Source: Clostridiales bacterium
Lineage (GTDB): Bacteria > Bacillota > Clostridia > Christensenellales > CAG-314
Assembly (NCBI GenBank): GCA_022508345.1
Contig: JAFLVK010000001.1
Coordinates: 228,371 to 292,370 of the forward strand
Direction of reading: 5' to 3'
Length of the DNA stretch: 64,000 nucleotides
Shown here: positions 56,644 through 64,000 of the stretch, piece after piece
Layout: each line of letters opens with the position of its first letter
How positions within the stretch are numbered: position 1 is the stretch's first letter
Program-made: the position numbers and the translations under genes
The notes under the pieces: generated by a model
Told to the model about the DNA's origin: nothing
What the model saw: only the letters and a program-made list of their open reading frames with translations
Database searches by the model: none

Positions 56644-57300
56644 TTATTTTTCGTCAAAAGGATTTTGGCCATATTCCGTTTTGTAGCCCCCATTTGCACC
56701 GGGACGCATGGCGTTGGGGTAATGAATGTCGCTCTTGATGTCCATTGTCACCTTTTGCAAAGCGTTGCCGATTCTGTACGGCTCGTCAACATCCCACAAA
56801 ACGCCGGAATTAACCGAGGCATTTACGTAGATGTCGCCCACACGGAAAATCCTGTCGATGATGCCCACCTTGACGTTGACGGAATCGATTTCCGCGTAGT
56901 TGATAAACTTGAAGTCGATACCGACAACGCCCGAACGGATGATAATGCGCTTGTCGGTGATGGCGTATTCCAAGTTTTTCACTTCTCGCGTTGCCTTGAC
57001 GGTTTTACCAATCCATATCCACACCGGGGCAAGATGTATCAGGAAAAATGGCACAACAAACCCCAGCAATGCCAAAGGTATGTTTCCGCTTGCCATTCCC
57101 GTTGCGATAAAGCCAATAAAAAATCCGTCTACTGCCATCCACAGGAGTGCTATCGGCAACATCTTGAGCATGGAAGCAAGCACGTACGACTTTGCATTGG
57201 GTTGCCCCCTCCACAACACCTTTTCGTTGGGGTCAACAATGTCATCGATACTGTTTTTCTGCATGGCGTTTTCGTAAAAATATCTTTCATCAATTTGCAT
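56644..57300 (-). CDS. PH-domain (bPH2/DUF304-like) membrane protein
   Basis: 218 aa; EKVLWRGQPNAKSYVLASMLK, EYAITDKRIIIRSGVVGIDFKFINYAEIDSVNVKVGIIDRIFRVGDIYV. Confidence 0.75.
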   Translation of the reverse strand: MQIDERYFYENAMQKNSIDDIVDPNEKVLWRGQPNAKSYVLASMLKMLPIALLWMAVDGFFIGFIATGMASGNIPLALLGFVVPFFLIHLAPVWIWIGKTVKATREVKNLEYAITDKRIIIRSGVVGIDFKFINYAEIDSVNVKVGIIDRIFRVGDIYVNASVNSGVLWDVDEPYRIGNALQKVTMDIKSDIHYPNAMRPGANGGYKTEYGQNPFDEK

Positions 57301-57469
57301 AGTTTGTCTCCGTAATATCTTTAGTATATGTTACAACATTTATATTAGCAAGTCAACTAACATATTGCAAAAGCACCTCACGCTTGGTTGGCACAGTTAA
57401 GTTGACAAATGAAACAAGGTGGTTTAACATATCATAACATAAAACAGTTTGTTAGTTTTGAGGTAATCA

Positions 57470-58861
57470 GTGGACACAACGCAGTTACACTACAAAAAAA
57501 TGACGGAAACGCCCGTCGCCAAGCTTGTTGTGCGCTTGGGGATACCAACTACCGTTTCCATGCTCATAACAAGCATTTACAACATGGCGGACACCTATTT
57601 TGTCGGGACCCTCGGCAAAAGCGCGCAGGGTGCCATTGGCATACTGTTTACGCTGCAGTCCATCATTCAAGCCGTGGCTTTTATGCTGGGGCACGGGTCG
57701 GGTACATACGTTTCCAAAGAACTGGCAAACAAGGATGTAAACAAAGCCTCCGCCTACGTTTCGTCGGCGTTCTTCCTGGGTGGAGCAATAGGCTTGATTT
57801 TTGCGGCAGTTGGGCTGGCGGTGCTGTCGCCCTTCATGAAGCTACTGGGCTCAACGGATACGATACTGCCCTACGCCAAGCAATACGGAATGTGGGTGCT
57901 GATATCCTGTCCGTTCATGATTTGCAGCTTGATACTCAACAACAACCTGCGCTACGAGGGCAAGGCGTTTTACGCAATGATTGGGCTTGTTTCGGGCGGA
58001 ATACTGAACATGGGTATGGATGCCGTGTTCATTCGCGTGTGTAACCTTGGGGTGTTCGGCGCGGGAATGGCAACGGCGATTTCCCAGATAATCAGCTTTA
58101 CAATACTGTTGATACTGTACTTCAAGACGGCGCAAAGCAGCATATCCTTGCGCAACATAAGCAGGCAATTCAAGCTGTATTTACAGATTTTCAAAAACGG
58201 TTTGCCGTCGCTCATACGCCAGGGGCTCAATTCCATAAGTAGCGGACTGCTCAACAAGCTTGCAGGCACCTACGGCGCACAGATTAGCCACGAAATGGCA
58301 GACGCAGCCATCGACGCAATGACGGTGGTAAACAGGATATCCAACTTCGTCATGTGCGTGGGCATGGGCATAAGCCAAGGCTTGCAACCGGTTGCGTCCT
58401 TCAACTACCAGGCAAAAAAATACGCAAGAGTAAAACGTGCACTACTTGTGACACTACTGATAACCTGGGGCTGCATTGTTGTGCTGGGTGTGCCTGTTGC
58501 ATGCGCACCACGGTTTTTCGTAAGCTTGTTCCAGCATGAAGAAATGGTACTTGATTTTGCTACACCTGCAATGCTGTACGCAATGATAGGGCAGCTATTT
58601 GTTCCGCTGTTTATCCCACTGAATATGATGTTCCAAAGCATACGCAAATCGGGCATGGCGTCCTTTTTGGCTATGCTGCGGAGCGGGCTGCTGTTTATCC
58701 CGATACTGTTTGCCACCACTGCGATGTTTGGACTTACGGGCATACAAATATCCCAACCCATTGCCGACGTACTGACAGGCTTAGTAAGCTTGCCGATACT
58801 GATACACTTTTTCAAAACAACCCCAAGTACCGACCAAACGGACGAAGAAAAACAACCGTAG
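57470..58861 (+). CDS. MATE family efflux transporter
   Basis: 463 aa; LGIPTTVSMLITSIYNMADTYFVGTLG, GMGISQGLQPVASFNYQAKKYARVKRAL. Confidence 0.92.
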   Translation: MDTTQLHYKKMTETPVAKLVVRLGIPTTVSMLITSIYNMADTYFVGTLGKSAQGAIGILFTLQSIIQAVAFMLGHGSGTYVSKELANKDVNKASAYVSSAFFLGGAIGLIFAAVGLAVLSPFMKLLGSTDTILPYAKQYGMWVLISCPFMICSLILNNNLRYEGKAFYAMIGLVSGGILNMGMDAVFIRVCNLGVFGAGMATAISQIISFTILLILYFKTAQSSISLRNISRQFKLYLQIFKNGLPSLIRQGLNSISSGLLNKLAGTYGAQISHEMADAAIDAMTVVNRISNFVMCVGMGISQGLQPVASFNYQAKKYARVKRALLVTLLITWGCIVVLGVPVACAPRFFVSLFQHEEMVLDFATPAMLYAMIGQLFVPLFIPLNMMFQSIRKSGMASFLAMLRSGLLFIPILFATTAMFGLTGIQISQPIADVLTGLVSLPILIHFFKTTPSTDQTDEEKQP

Positions 58862-58882
58862 ATTGTTCTACGGTTGTTTTGT
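58850..58882. terminator. Bidirectional intrinsic terminator between convergent genes
   Basis: aaacaaccgtagattgttctacggttgtttt. Confidence 0.8.
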
Positions 58883-59425
58883 ATTGAACCAGGTCATAAA
58901 TTCGGTGAACTGCTTTTTCAGCTCCTGCTCCGTGCCGTTGTTAAGCACATAGTAATCTGCCTTGGCGATTGGACCGCCCTTTTCGGAGTTTTCTATCTCG
59001 GCGATGTCGCGACTGTCCACCATTTCTGCCGAAAGCGGACGAATGGGTCGAGATTTTAGCCGCTGTTTCCTAACTTCGCTGTTTGTTACAACTGCCAGTA
59101 TTACCAGGTTGTCACCCAAAAGCTCCTTCAAGATTACGTACTCCGACCAGCTGTACAAGCCGTCCAGCACCACATTGCCCTTGGCCAGTTTTTCGAGAAT
59201 TTCATCCTTCAAGATTACGGCAAAGGCACCCATGCCAAGGTCTTGCCGCAGCTTTTCGCGAATTTCGCGCTCGTTGGCTTCCGTTACGGGGATTCCGTTC
59301 TTTTTGAGCTGCGACACTGCCACTCCACCGAAATAAACGCTACTCCAGCCCATATCCGTAAAGTAACTGCACATCACGCTCTTTCCGGAACCGCACATTC
59401 CAACAACTGCCACTGCTTTGTTCAT
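58868..59425 (-). CDS. P-loop nucleoside/dephospho-CoA kinase-like protein
   Basis: 185 aa; VAVVGMCGSGKSVMCSYFTDMGWSSVYFGG, NVVLDGLYSWSEYVIL. Confidence 0.72.
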   Translation of the reverse strand: MNKAVAVVGMCGSGKSVMCSYFTDMGWSSVYFGGVAVSQLKKNGIPVTEANEREIREKLRQDLGMGAFAVILKDEILEKLAKGNVVLDGLYSWSEYVILKELLGDNLVILAVVTNSEVRKQRLKSRPIRPLSAEMVDSRDIAEIENSEKGGPIAKADYYVLNNGTEQELKKQFTEFMTWFNTKQP

Positions 59426-59594
59426 AAAATTCTCCTATCCTTTTGTCACGTATTAGTGTACAACAAAAAGCAAAACTTCGCAAGTGAACAAGCTAACTTG
59501 CCGAAAAATAATTTGCTGAATGGAGTTGATTTAATATTCCATTGACATTGACGTGTGTATATTGTATAATCTTGGATATACTTAGGAGAAACGT

Positions 59595-60035
59595 ATGAGT
59601 AAAAGTATTTCGGAATTGGCGGATCTGATTTTTGCCTATTATCCCAAAATGCGCAAGGTGTACAGGAGCCTTGTATCCATCAAGGATATACCAATATCCT
59701 TGACGCAATTGACCTGCATATACATCATTGACCAGCGAGACGGGCTGTCCATGTCGGAGCTGGCGGATGATTTGTGCATGAGCAACCAACAGCTTACAAA
59801 AATTGTGGACGCACTGGTAGACTTGGAGCTGGTGGAACGTGTTTGCGACCCGTTGAACCGCAGAAAGTTTTTCGCCAAGCCCACGGAAAAGGGCAAGAAC
59901 ATGCTTGCGTCGTTAAAGACGGAGGTAGACAAAAAGCTGAGCTACGCACTGCGCAAGAAATCTCCCGACGAAATTGACAAGCTGTACGACAACTTTGCAT
60001 ACGTGGCAAGCTATTTGGGCTTTAAGGGAGAATAA
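59595..60035 (+). CDS. MarR-family transcriptional regulator
   Basis: 146 aa; LTQLTCIYIIDQRDGLSMSELADDLCMSNQQLTKIVDALVDLELVERVCDPLNRRKFFAKPTEKG. Confidence 0.88.
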   Translation: MSKSISELADLIFAYYPKMRKVYRSLVSIKDIPISLTQLTCIYIIDQRDGLSMSELADDLCMSNQQLTKIVDALVDLELVERVCDPLNRRKFFAKPTEKGKNMLASLKTEVDKKLSYALRKKSPDEIDKLYDNFAYVASYLGFKGE

Positions 60036-60045
60036 AAATAACAAA

Positions 60046-60084
60046 AAAATAAGAGATTGGGTTTTTGCCCAATCTCTTTTTTAT
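60046..60084. terminator. Bidirectional intrinsic terminator
   Basis: aaaaataagagattgggtttttgcccaatctctttttt. Confidence 0.8.
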
Positions 60085-61184
60085 TTGCGGTTTACCGCTG
60101 CGTTTAAGATGTCGTAAAGCTTTTTTGTGCTGTCCGTTAGCGGAACGGGTAACACTTCTTTCGACTTGAAATCTACAAAGAAGAAATCTGCAAACAAACT
60201 CACTTTTTCCATGTCGGCAAGGCGGAAATACACGCGAGTATCACGAAGAATATTGACAACCACTATGCCTTGGTCGTACAGCTCTACGCGTTGCATGCAT
60301 TGTCCGTCCTTCGATTGCTGCTGGAAGTAGTTACTGCCACTTATTTTACCGCTTTTGTTTTTGTTGACGTAAACAACGAGAGACAACGCCGTTAGAACCG
60401 CGAAAAGTACAGCAAATATCAAATTAGCTGTTGAAATCTGCTGGCTCTTGAGGTAGTCCGTTACCGTTATAAACAAAAAAAATGCTGTGAATCCCGCCAA
60501 AATTATTGTTGATGCCAAAAGCATACGAAACCGTACGGAAATAACCTTGGTAAGCATAGATACTGCCTGTTGCTCGCTCAGCTCGTACTCAAAGCTCAGT
60601 GCGTTGCTTTGCAAGGGGATATCAGGCTGTTGGGTTGTTTTTTCCTCAACCAAATGGCTTTCGTCACTTTTCGATTGGCTAGGCAAATCTGCTACGCTTG
60701 CCTTTCCCGTCAGCACGTCGTACAGTAGCTGCGTATTCTCGTCAAGCGGAACCGCCCACTTAACCTTTGCGTTGGTGGTCACTACGAAAAAGCCTTTGTA
60801 TTTTTTAACCGATGCAATATCACGCCTGTTTGTCCTGGTAACATTTTGACGGGATACGTTGCGGATAATCAATTCCTCGTCTGTTACTTCCGCCTGTTGA
60901 ATTACCACACCATTGTCGCTGTACATGGTAAAGCTCTTGGATAGTTGCCTGCGAACTCCCACAACCATGGTAACAACCATTGCCGCCAACAGTATCACAA
61001 GGAATACTATGCCCATAACAAGTATTACCAAGTCGGTTTTTTGTGTGACCATGTTGGAAATGACTGAACCCATTATCCAAGCGTATGCTGCTAACAAAAC
61101 ACCGAATATTATAGCATAAAACCACCAGACGAGTCTTAGCGACATCTTTCTGTATGTCTTTTCGTCGTATTTAAATTCTATCAT
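60081..61184 (-). CDS. Membrane protein with duplicated YcxB-like modules
   Basis: 367 aa; two TM-pair-plus-soluble units, soluble parts DIASVKKYKGFFVVTTNAKVKWAVPLDENTQLLYDVLTGK and DMEKVSLFADFFFVDFKSKEVLPVPLTDSTKKLYDILNAAV. Confidence 0.65.
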   Translation of the reverse strand: MIEFKYDEKTYRKMSLRLVWWFYAIIFGVLLAAYAWIMGSVISNMVTQKTDLVILVMGIVFLVILLAAMVVTMVVGVRRQLSKSFTMYSDNGVVIQQAEVTDEELIIRNVSRQNVTRTNRRDIASVKKYKGFFVVTTNAKVKWAVPLDENTQLLYDVLTGKASVADLPSQSKSDESHLVEEKTTQQPDIPLQSNALSFEYELSEQQAVSMLTKVISVRFRMLLASTIILAGFTAFFLFITVTDYLKSQQISTANLIFAVLFAVLTALSLVVYVNKNKSGKISGSNYFQQQSKDGQCMQRVELYDQGIVVVNILRDTRVYFRLADMEKVSLFADFFFVDFKSKEVLPVPLTDSTKKLYDILNAAVNRK

Positions 61185-61304
61185 ATATTTTTTTCAATCT
61201 CCTTGCGTAATGATAATTGTATCACAAAATGTCAATATAGTAAATACCTACTTACTTTTAGCATAAGAATACTTAGTTAGTTTAAACCTAAATCGGGAGC
61301 ATAT

Positions 61305-63941
61305 ATGAACTACTATCAACTGAGCGTTGAGGAAACGCTCGCACAAACACAATCTGACGCTAGCGGCTTGAGCGAACAGCAAGCTAATTCAAGGCTATTG
61401 CAAAACGGCAAAAACATGCTTGCAACCCCCAAAAAACAAAACCTTGCCGTGCGATTTTTAAAGCAGCTAGCCGACCCCATGATTATCATTTTGCTTGTTG
61501 CTGCGCTTGTTAGCCTGGTGCTGACAATTGTCAACAACTCGAACCCAAGTAACGAACGGGAATCGTATGCCGACGTGATTATCATCACCGTTGTGGTACT
61601 GCTAAACGCCACGCTGGGAGTTGTCCAAGAAAGCAAGGCGGAAAACGCAATAAAGGCGCTGCAATCAATGACCGTTAGCAAGTGCAAGGTGCTACGCGAC
61701 AAAGTGGTTTACGTAGACAGCCAGGACATCGTAACGGGGGACGTTGTGTTGCTGGAGGCGGGCGACAGCGTTCCTGCCGACTGTAGGATAATTGAAGTAG
61801 CAAGCCTCAAGGTTGAGGAATCGGCACTGACAGGGGAAAGCGTACCTGTAGACAAATTCGCCAACGCAATTGACAAAGACGTTGCCCTGGGTGACAGAAA
61901 AAACATGCTGTACATGGGCAGCACCGTTGCATACGGCAGGGCAAAGGCTGTTGTTGTAGCTACAGGCGCACACACCGAAATGGGCAAGATTGCCAATGCG
62001 CTTGCCGTAGCCCGCGACGAACGTACGCCGTTGCAAATCAAGATGGCTCAGCTGAGCAGGGTACTCACCTATGTGGTAATTGGAATATCGGTATTTATAT
62101 TTCTGTTCAAGCTGTTGATGAGCTACATCGACGGCACGGGCTTTGCCGTTGGCGTTGTAATGGACAGCCTGCTTGTTGCAATTGGGCTGGCTGTTGCTGC
62201 TATTCCCGAGGGCTTGGCTACGGTTGTTACAATTGTGCTGTCCATTGGCGTTACCAACATGAGCAAAAAAAATGCCGTTATCCGCAAGATGACCGCAGTT
62301 GAAACATTGGGGTGCGCAGAAATCATTTGCTCGGACAAAACGGGTACGCTCACGCAAAACAAAATGACGGTTGTCGATTTTTACGCCAGCGACAAGGCTC
62401 TGCTTGCAAAGGCCATGGCTTTGTGCACCGACGCAAGTGTAACGGACGGAGCTGCTGTTGGCGAACCCACCGAATGCGCGTTGGTCAACTTTGCGCTGAG
62501 CATGGGGTTGAATAAAGACAGTTTGCAGCAGCAATCGCCCCGCGTTGCCGAAGCGCCCTTCGACAGTTTGCGCAAGATGATGAGCACACTGCACCGCAAC
62601 GCAGAGGGCGTTGTTCAGTACACCAAGGGCGCCCCAGACGAAATACTCAAGCACTGTACGCACGTCCACGTTGACGGCAAAACGGTACCGCTAACACAGC
62701 AGGCAGCAAATAAAATTTTGACGGAAAACAAACGCATGGCAGACAACGCTTTGCGTGTGCTTGCAGTAGCCTACAAAACCTACACCACGCTTCCAGACGA
62801 CATATCGGCGGAAAATATTGAAATGGGGTTGGTTTTCGTCGGTTTGTGCGGAATGATAGACCCCGTTCGAGCTGAAGTACAGTTGGCAATCGAACGGTGC
62901 AAGCAGGCAGGTATTCGCCCAATAATGATAACGGGCGACCACATAGACACCGCCGTAGCCATTGCGTTACAGCTTGGCATTATCACAGACAAAAGCCAGG
63001 CAACACTTGGCTCAGTGCTGGACGGCATGAGCGACAGTGAGCTTGCAAGCTGCATAGAGCAGTACTCGGTGTATGCGCGCGTGCAGCCCGAACACAAGGT
63101 GCGCATTGTAAACGCGTGGAAAATGAAAGGCAAGGTGTGCGCCATGACGGGAGACGGCGTAAACGACGCACCCTCTATCAAAAGCGCGGACATCGGCGTG
63201 GGGATGGGCATTACGGGCACCGACGTAACAAAGAACACCGCCGACATGATTTTAGCCGACGACAACTTTGCCACAATTGTAACGGCTGTGGGCGAGGGGC
63301 GGCGTATCTACGACAACATACGCAAGGCGATACAGTTTTTGCTGTCCAGCAACCTTGCCGAGGTGCTTGCGGTGTTTGTCGCAACCCTGTGCGGCATTGT
63401 ACTGTTGAAGCCGGCGCATCTGCTTTGGATAAACCTCATCACCGACACTTTCCCTGCCCTTGCACTTGGGGTGGAAAAGGCGGAAAACGACGTAATGACA
63501 CGCCCGCCCCGCAAAAAGCACGAGGGCATATTCAGTGGCGGACTGGGAGTAAACGTCATTGTTCACGGGGTGCTGATTGCAGGTATAACATTAGCCGCCT
63601 ACTTTGTGGGAAGCCACCTGGACGGCAACGGCTTGCAAAGCGAACAGGGCATGACAATGGCGTTTGTAACTATCAGTATGACGGAAATATTCCACGCCTA
63701 CAACGCGCGCAGCATGAACCGGAGTCTTTTGCGCCTAAATTCACACAACAAGCTGCTGTGGGTGGCAACGGTCTTTTCCCTTGCGCTCACCACTGCCGTT
63801 GTTTACATTCCCGGGCTGAACACCGCTTTCGGTTTTGTAGCAATCACCGCCACGCAGTACTTCATATCCCTTGCGCTGGCATTTGCAGTAATACCGCTTG
63901 TCGAATTACAAAAACTGATAATTAACACCCTACGCAAATAA
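61305..63941 (+). CDS. Calcium-transporting type P-type ATPase
   Basis: 878 aa; EESALTGESVPVDK, AEIICSDKTGTLTQNKMTVV, MTGDGVNDAPSIKSADIGVGMGITGTDVTK, NLAEVLAVFVATL. Confidence 0.95.
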   Translation: MNYYQLSVEETLAQTQSDASGLSEQQANSRLLQNGKNMLATPKKQNLAVRFLKQLADPMIIILLVAALVSLVLTIVNNSNPSNERESYADVIIITVVVLLNATLGVVQESKAENAIKALQSMTVSKCKVLRDKVVYVDSQDIVTGDVVLLEAGDSVPADCRIIEVASLKVEESALTGESVPVDKFANAIDKDVALGDRKNMLYMGSTVAYGRAKAVVVATGAHTEMGKIANALAVARDERTPLQIKMAQLSRVLTYVVIGISVFIFLFKLLMSYIDGTGFAVGVVMDSLLVAIGLAVAAIPEGLATVVTIVLSIGVTNMSKKNAVIRKMTAVETLGCAEIICSDKTGTLTQNKMTVVDFYASDKALLAKAMALCTDASVTDGAAVGEPTECALVNFALSMGLNKDSLQQQSPRVAEAPFDSLRKMMSTLHRNAEGVVQYTKGAPDEILKHCTHVHVDGKTVPLTQQAANKILTENKRMADNALRVLAVAYKTYTTLPDDISAENIEMGLVFVGLCGMIDPVRAEVQLAIERCKQAGIRPIMITGDHIDTAVAIALQLGIITDKSQATLGSVLDGMSDSELASCIEQYSVYARVQPEHKVRIVNAWKMKGKVCAMTGDGVNDAPSIKSADIGVGMGITGTDVTKNTADMILADDNFATIVTAVGEGRRIYDNIRKAIQFLLSSNLAEVLAVFVATLCGIVLLKPAHLLWINLITDTFPALALGVEKAENDVMTRPPRKKHEGIFSGGLGVNVIVHGVLIAGITLAAYFVGSHLDGNGLQSEQGMTMAFVTISMTEIFHAYNARSMNRSLLRLNSHNKLLWVATVFSLALTTAVVYIPGLNTAFGFVAITATQYFISLALAFAVIPLVELQKLIINTLRK

Positions 63942-63954
63942 ATGCTCCTCTGCA

Positions 63955-64000
63955 TAAATCCACCTCATATCCACAAACTTAGGGTATGGGGTGGATTTTT
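63955..64000 (+). terminator. Intrinsic terminator
   Basis: aaatccacctcatatccacaaacttagggtatggggtggattttt. Confidence 0.7.

Noticed and set aside
55937-56686. Plus-strand 249-aa ORF
   Set aside because: Antisense to the FGGY kinase.
61692-62669. Minus-strand 325-aa ORF
   Set aside because: Antisense to the P-type ATPase.

Overview
The window is a chromosomal segment from a spore-forming Firmicute (Clostridia-like), inferred from sigE/spoIIGA, a T-box ileS leader and a Gram-positive large SRP RNA. The left ~8.5 kb is AT-rich and accessory. It holds a two-gene defence/modification-like module (PLD-nuclease/SNF2 helicase plus a large adenine-type DNA methyltransferase truncated by the window edge), a decayed mobile-element-like stretch, and a tRNA-Gln whose 3' end faces that region. 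The remainder is mostly core: udk, GGGtGRT/NifU-like pair, ileS with T-box, ffs SRP RNA, NYN-LOTUS protein, spoIIGA-sigE, prs, rplI, rpmG-secE-nusG-rplKAJL, cdd, two-component system, serine dehydratase, MATE, P-type ATPase. Observations most worth a second look: (1) a giant 2365-aa secreted/anchored protein built of degenerate alternating repeats; (2) a structured ~127-bp repeat with inverted ends that supplies the stop codon of sigE, with a related copy supplying the stop codon of a DUF1540 gene 4 kb away; (3) an orphan ~135-nt transcription unit (strong promoter with a palindrome filling the -35/-10 spacer, then an intrinsic terminator) divergent from an XRE regulator; (4) a divergent regulator pair with three phased 17-bp palindromic operators; (5) the PLD-helicase/methyltransferase module. 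All calls are from reading sequence and translations; no database search was run.
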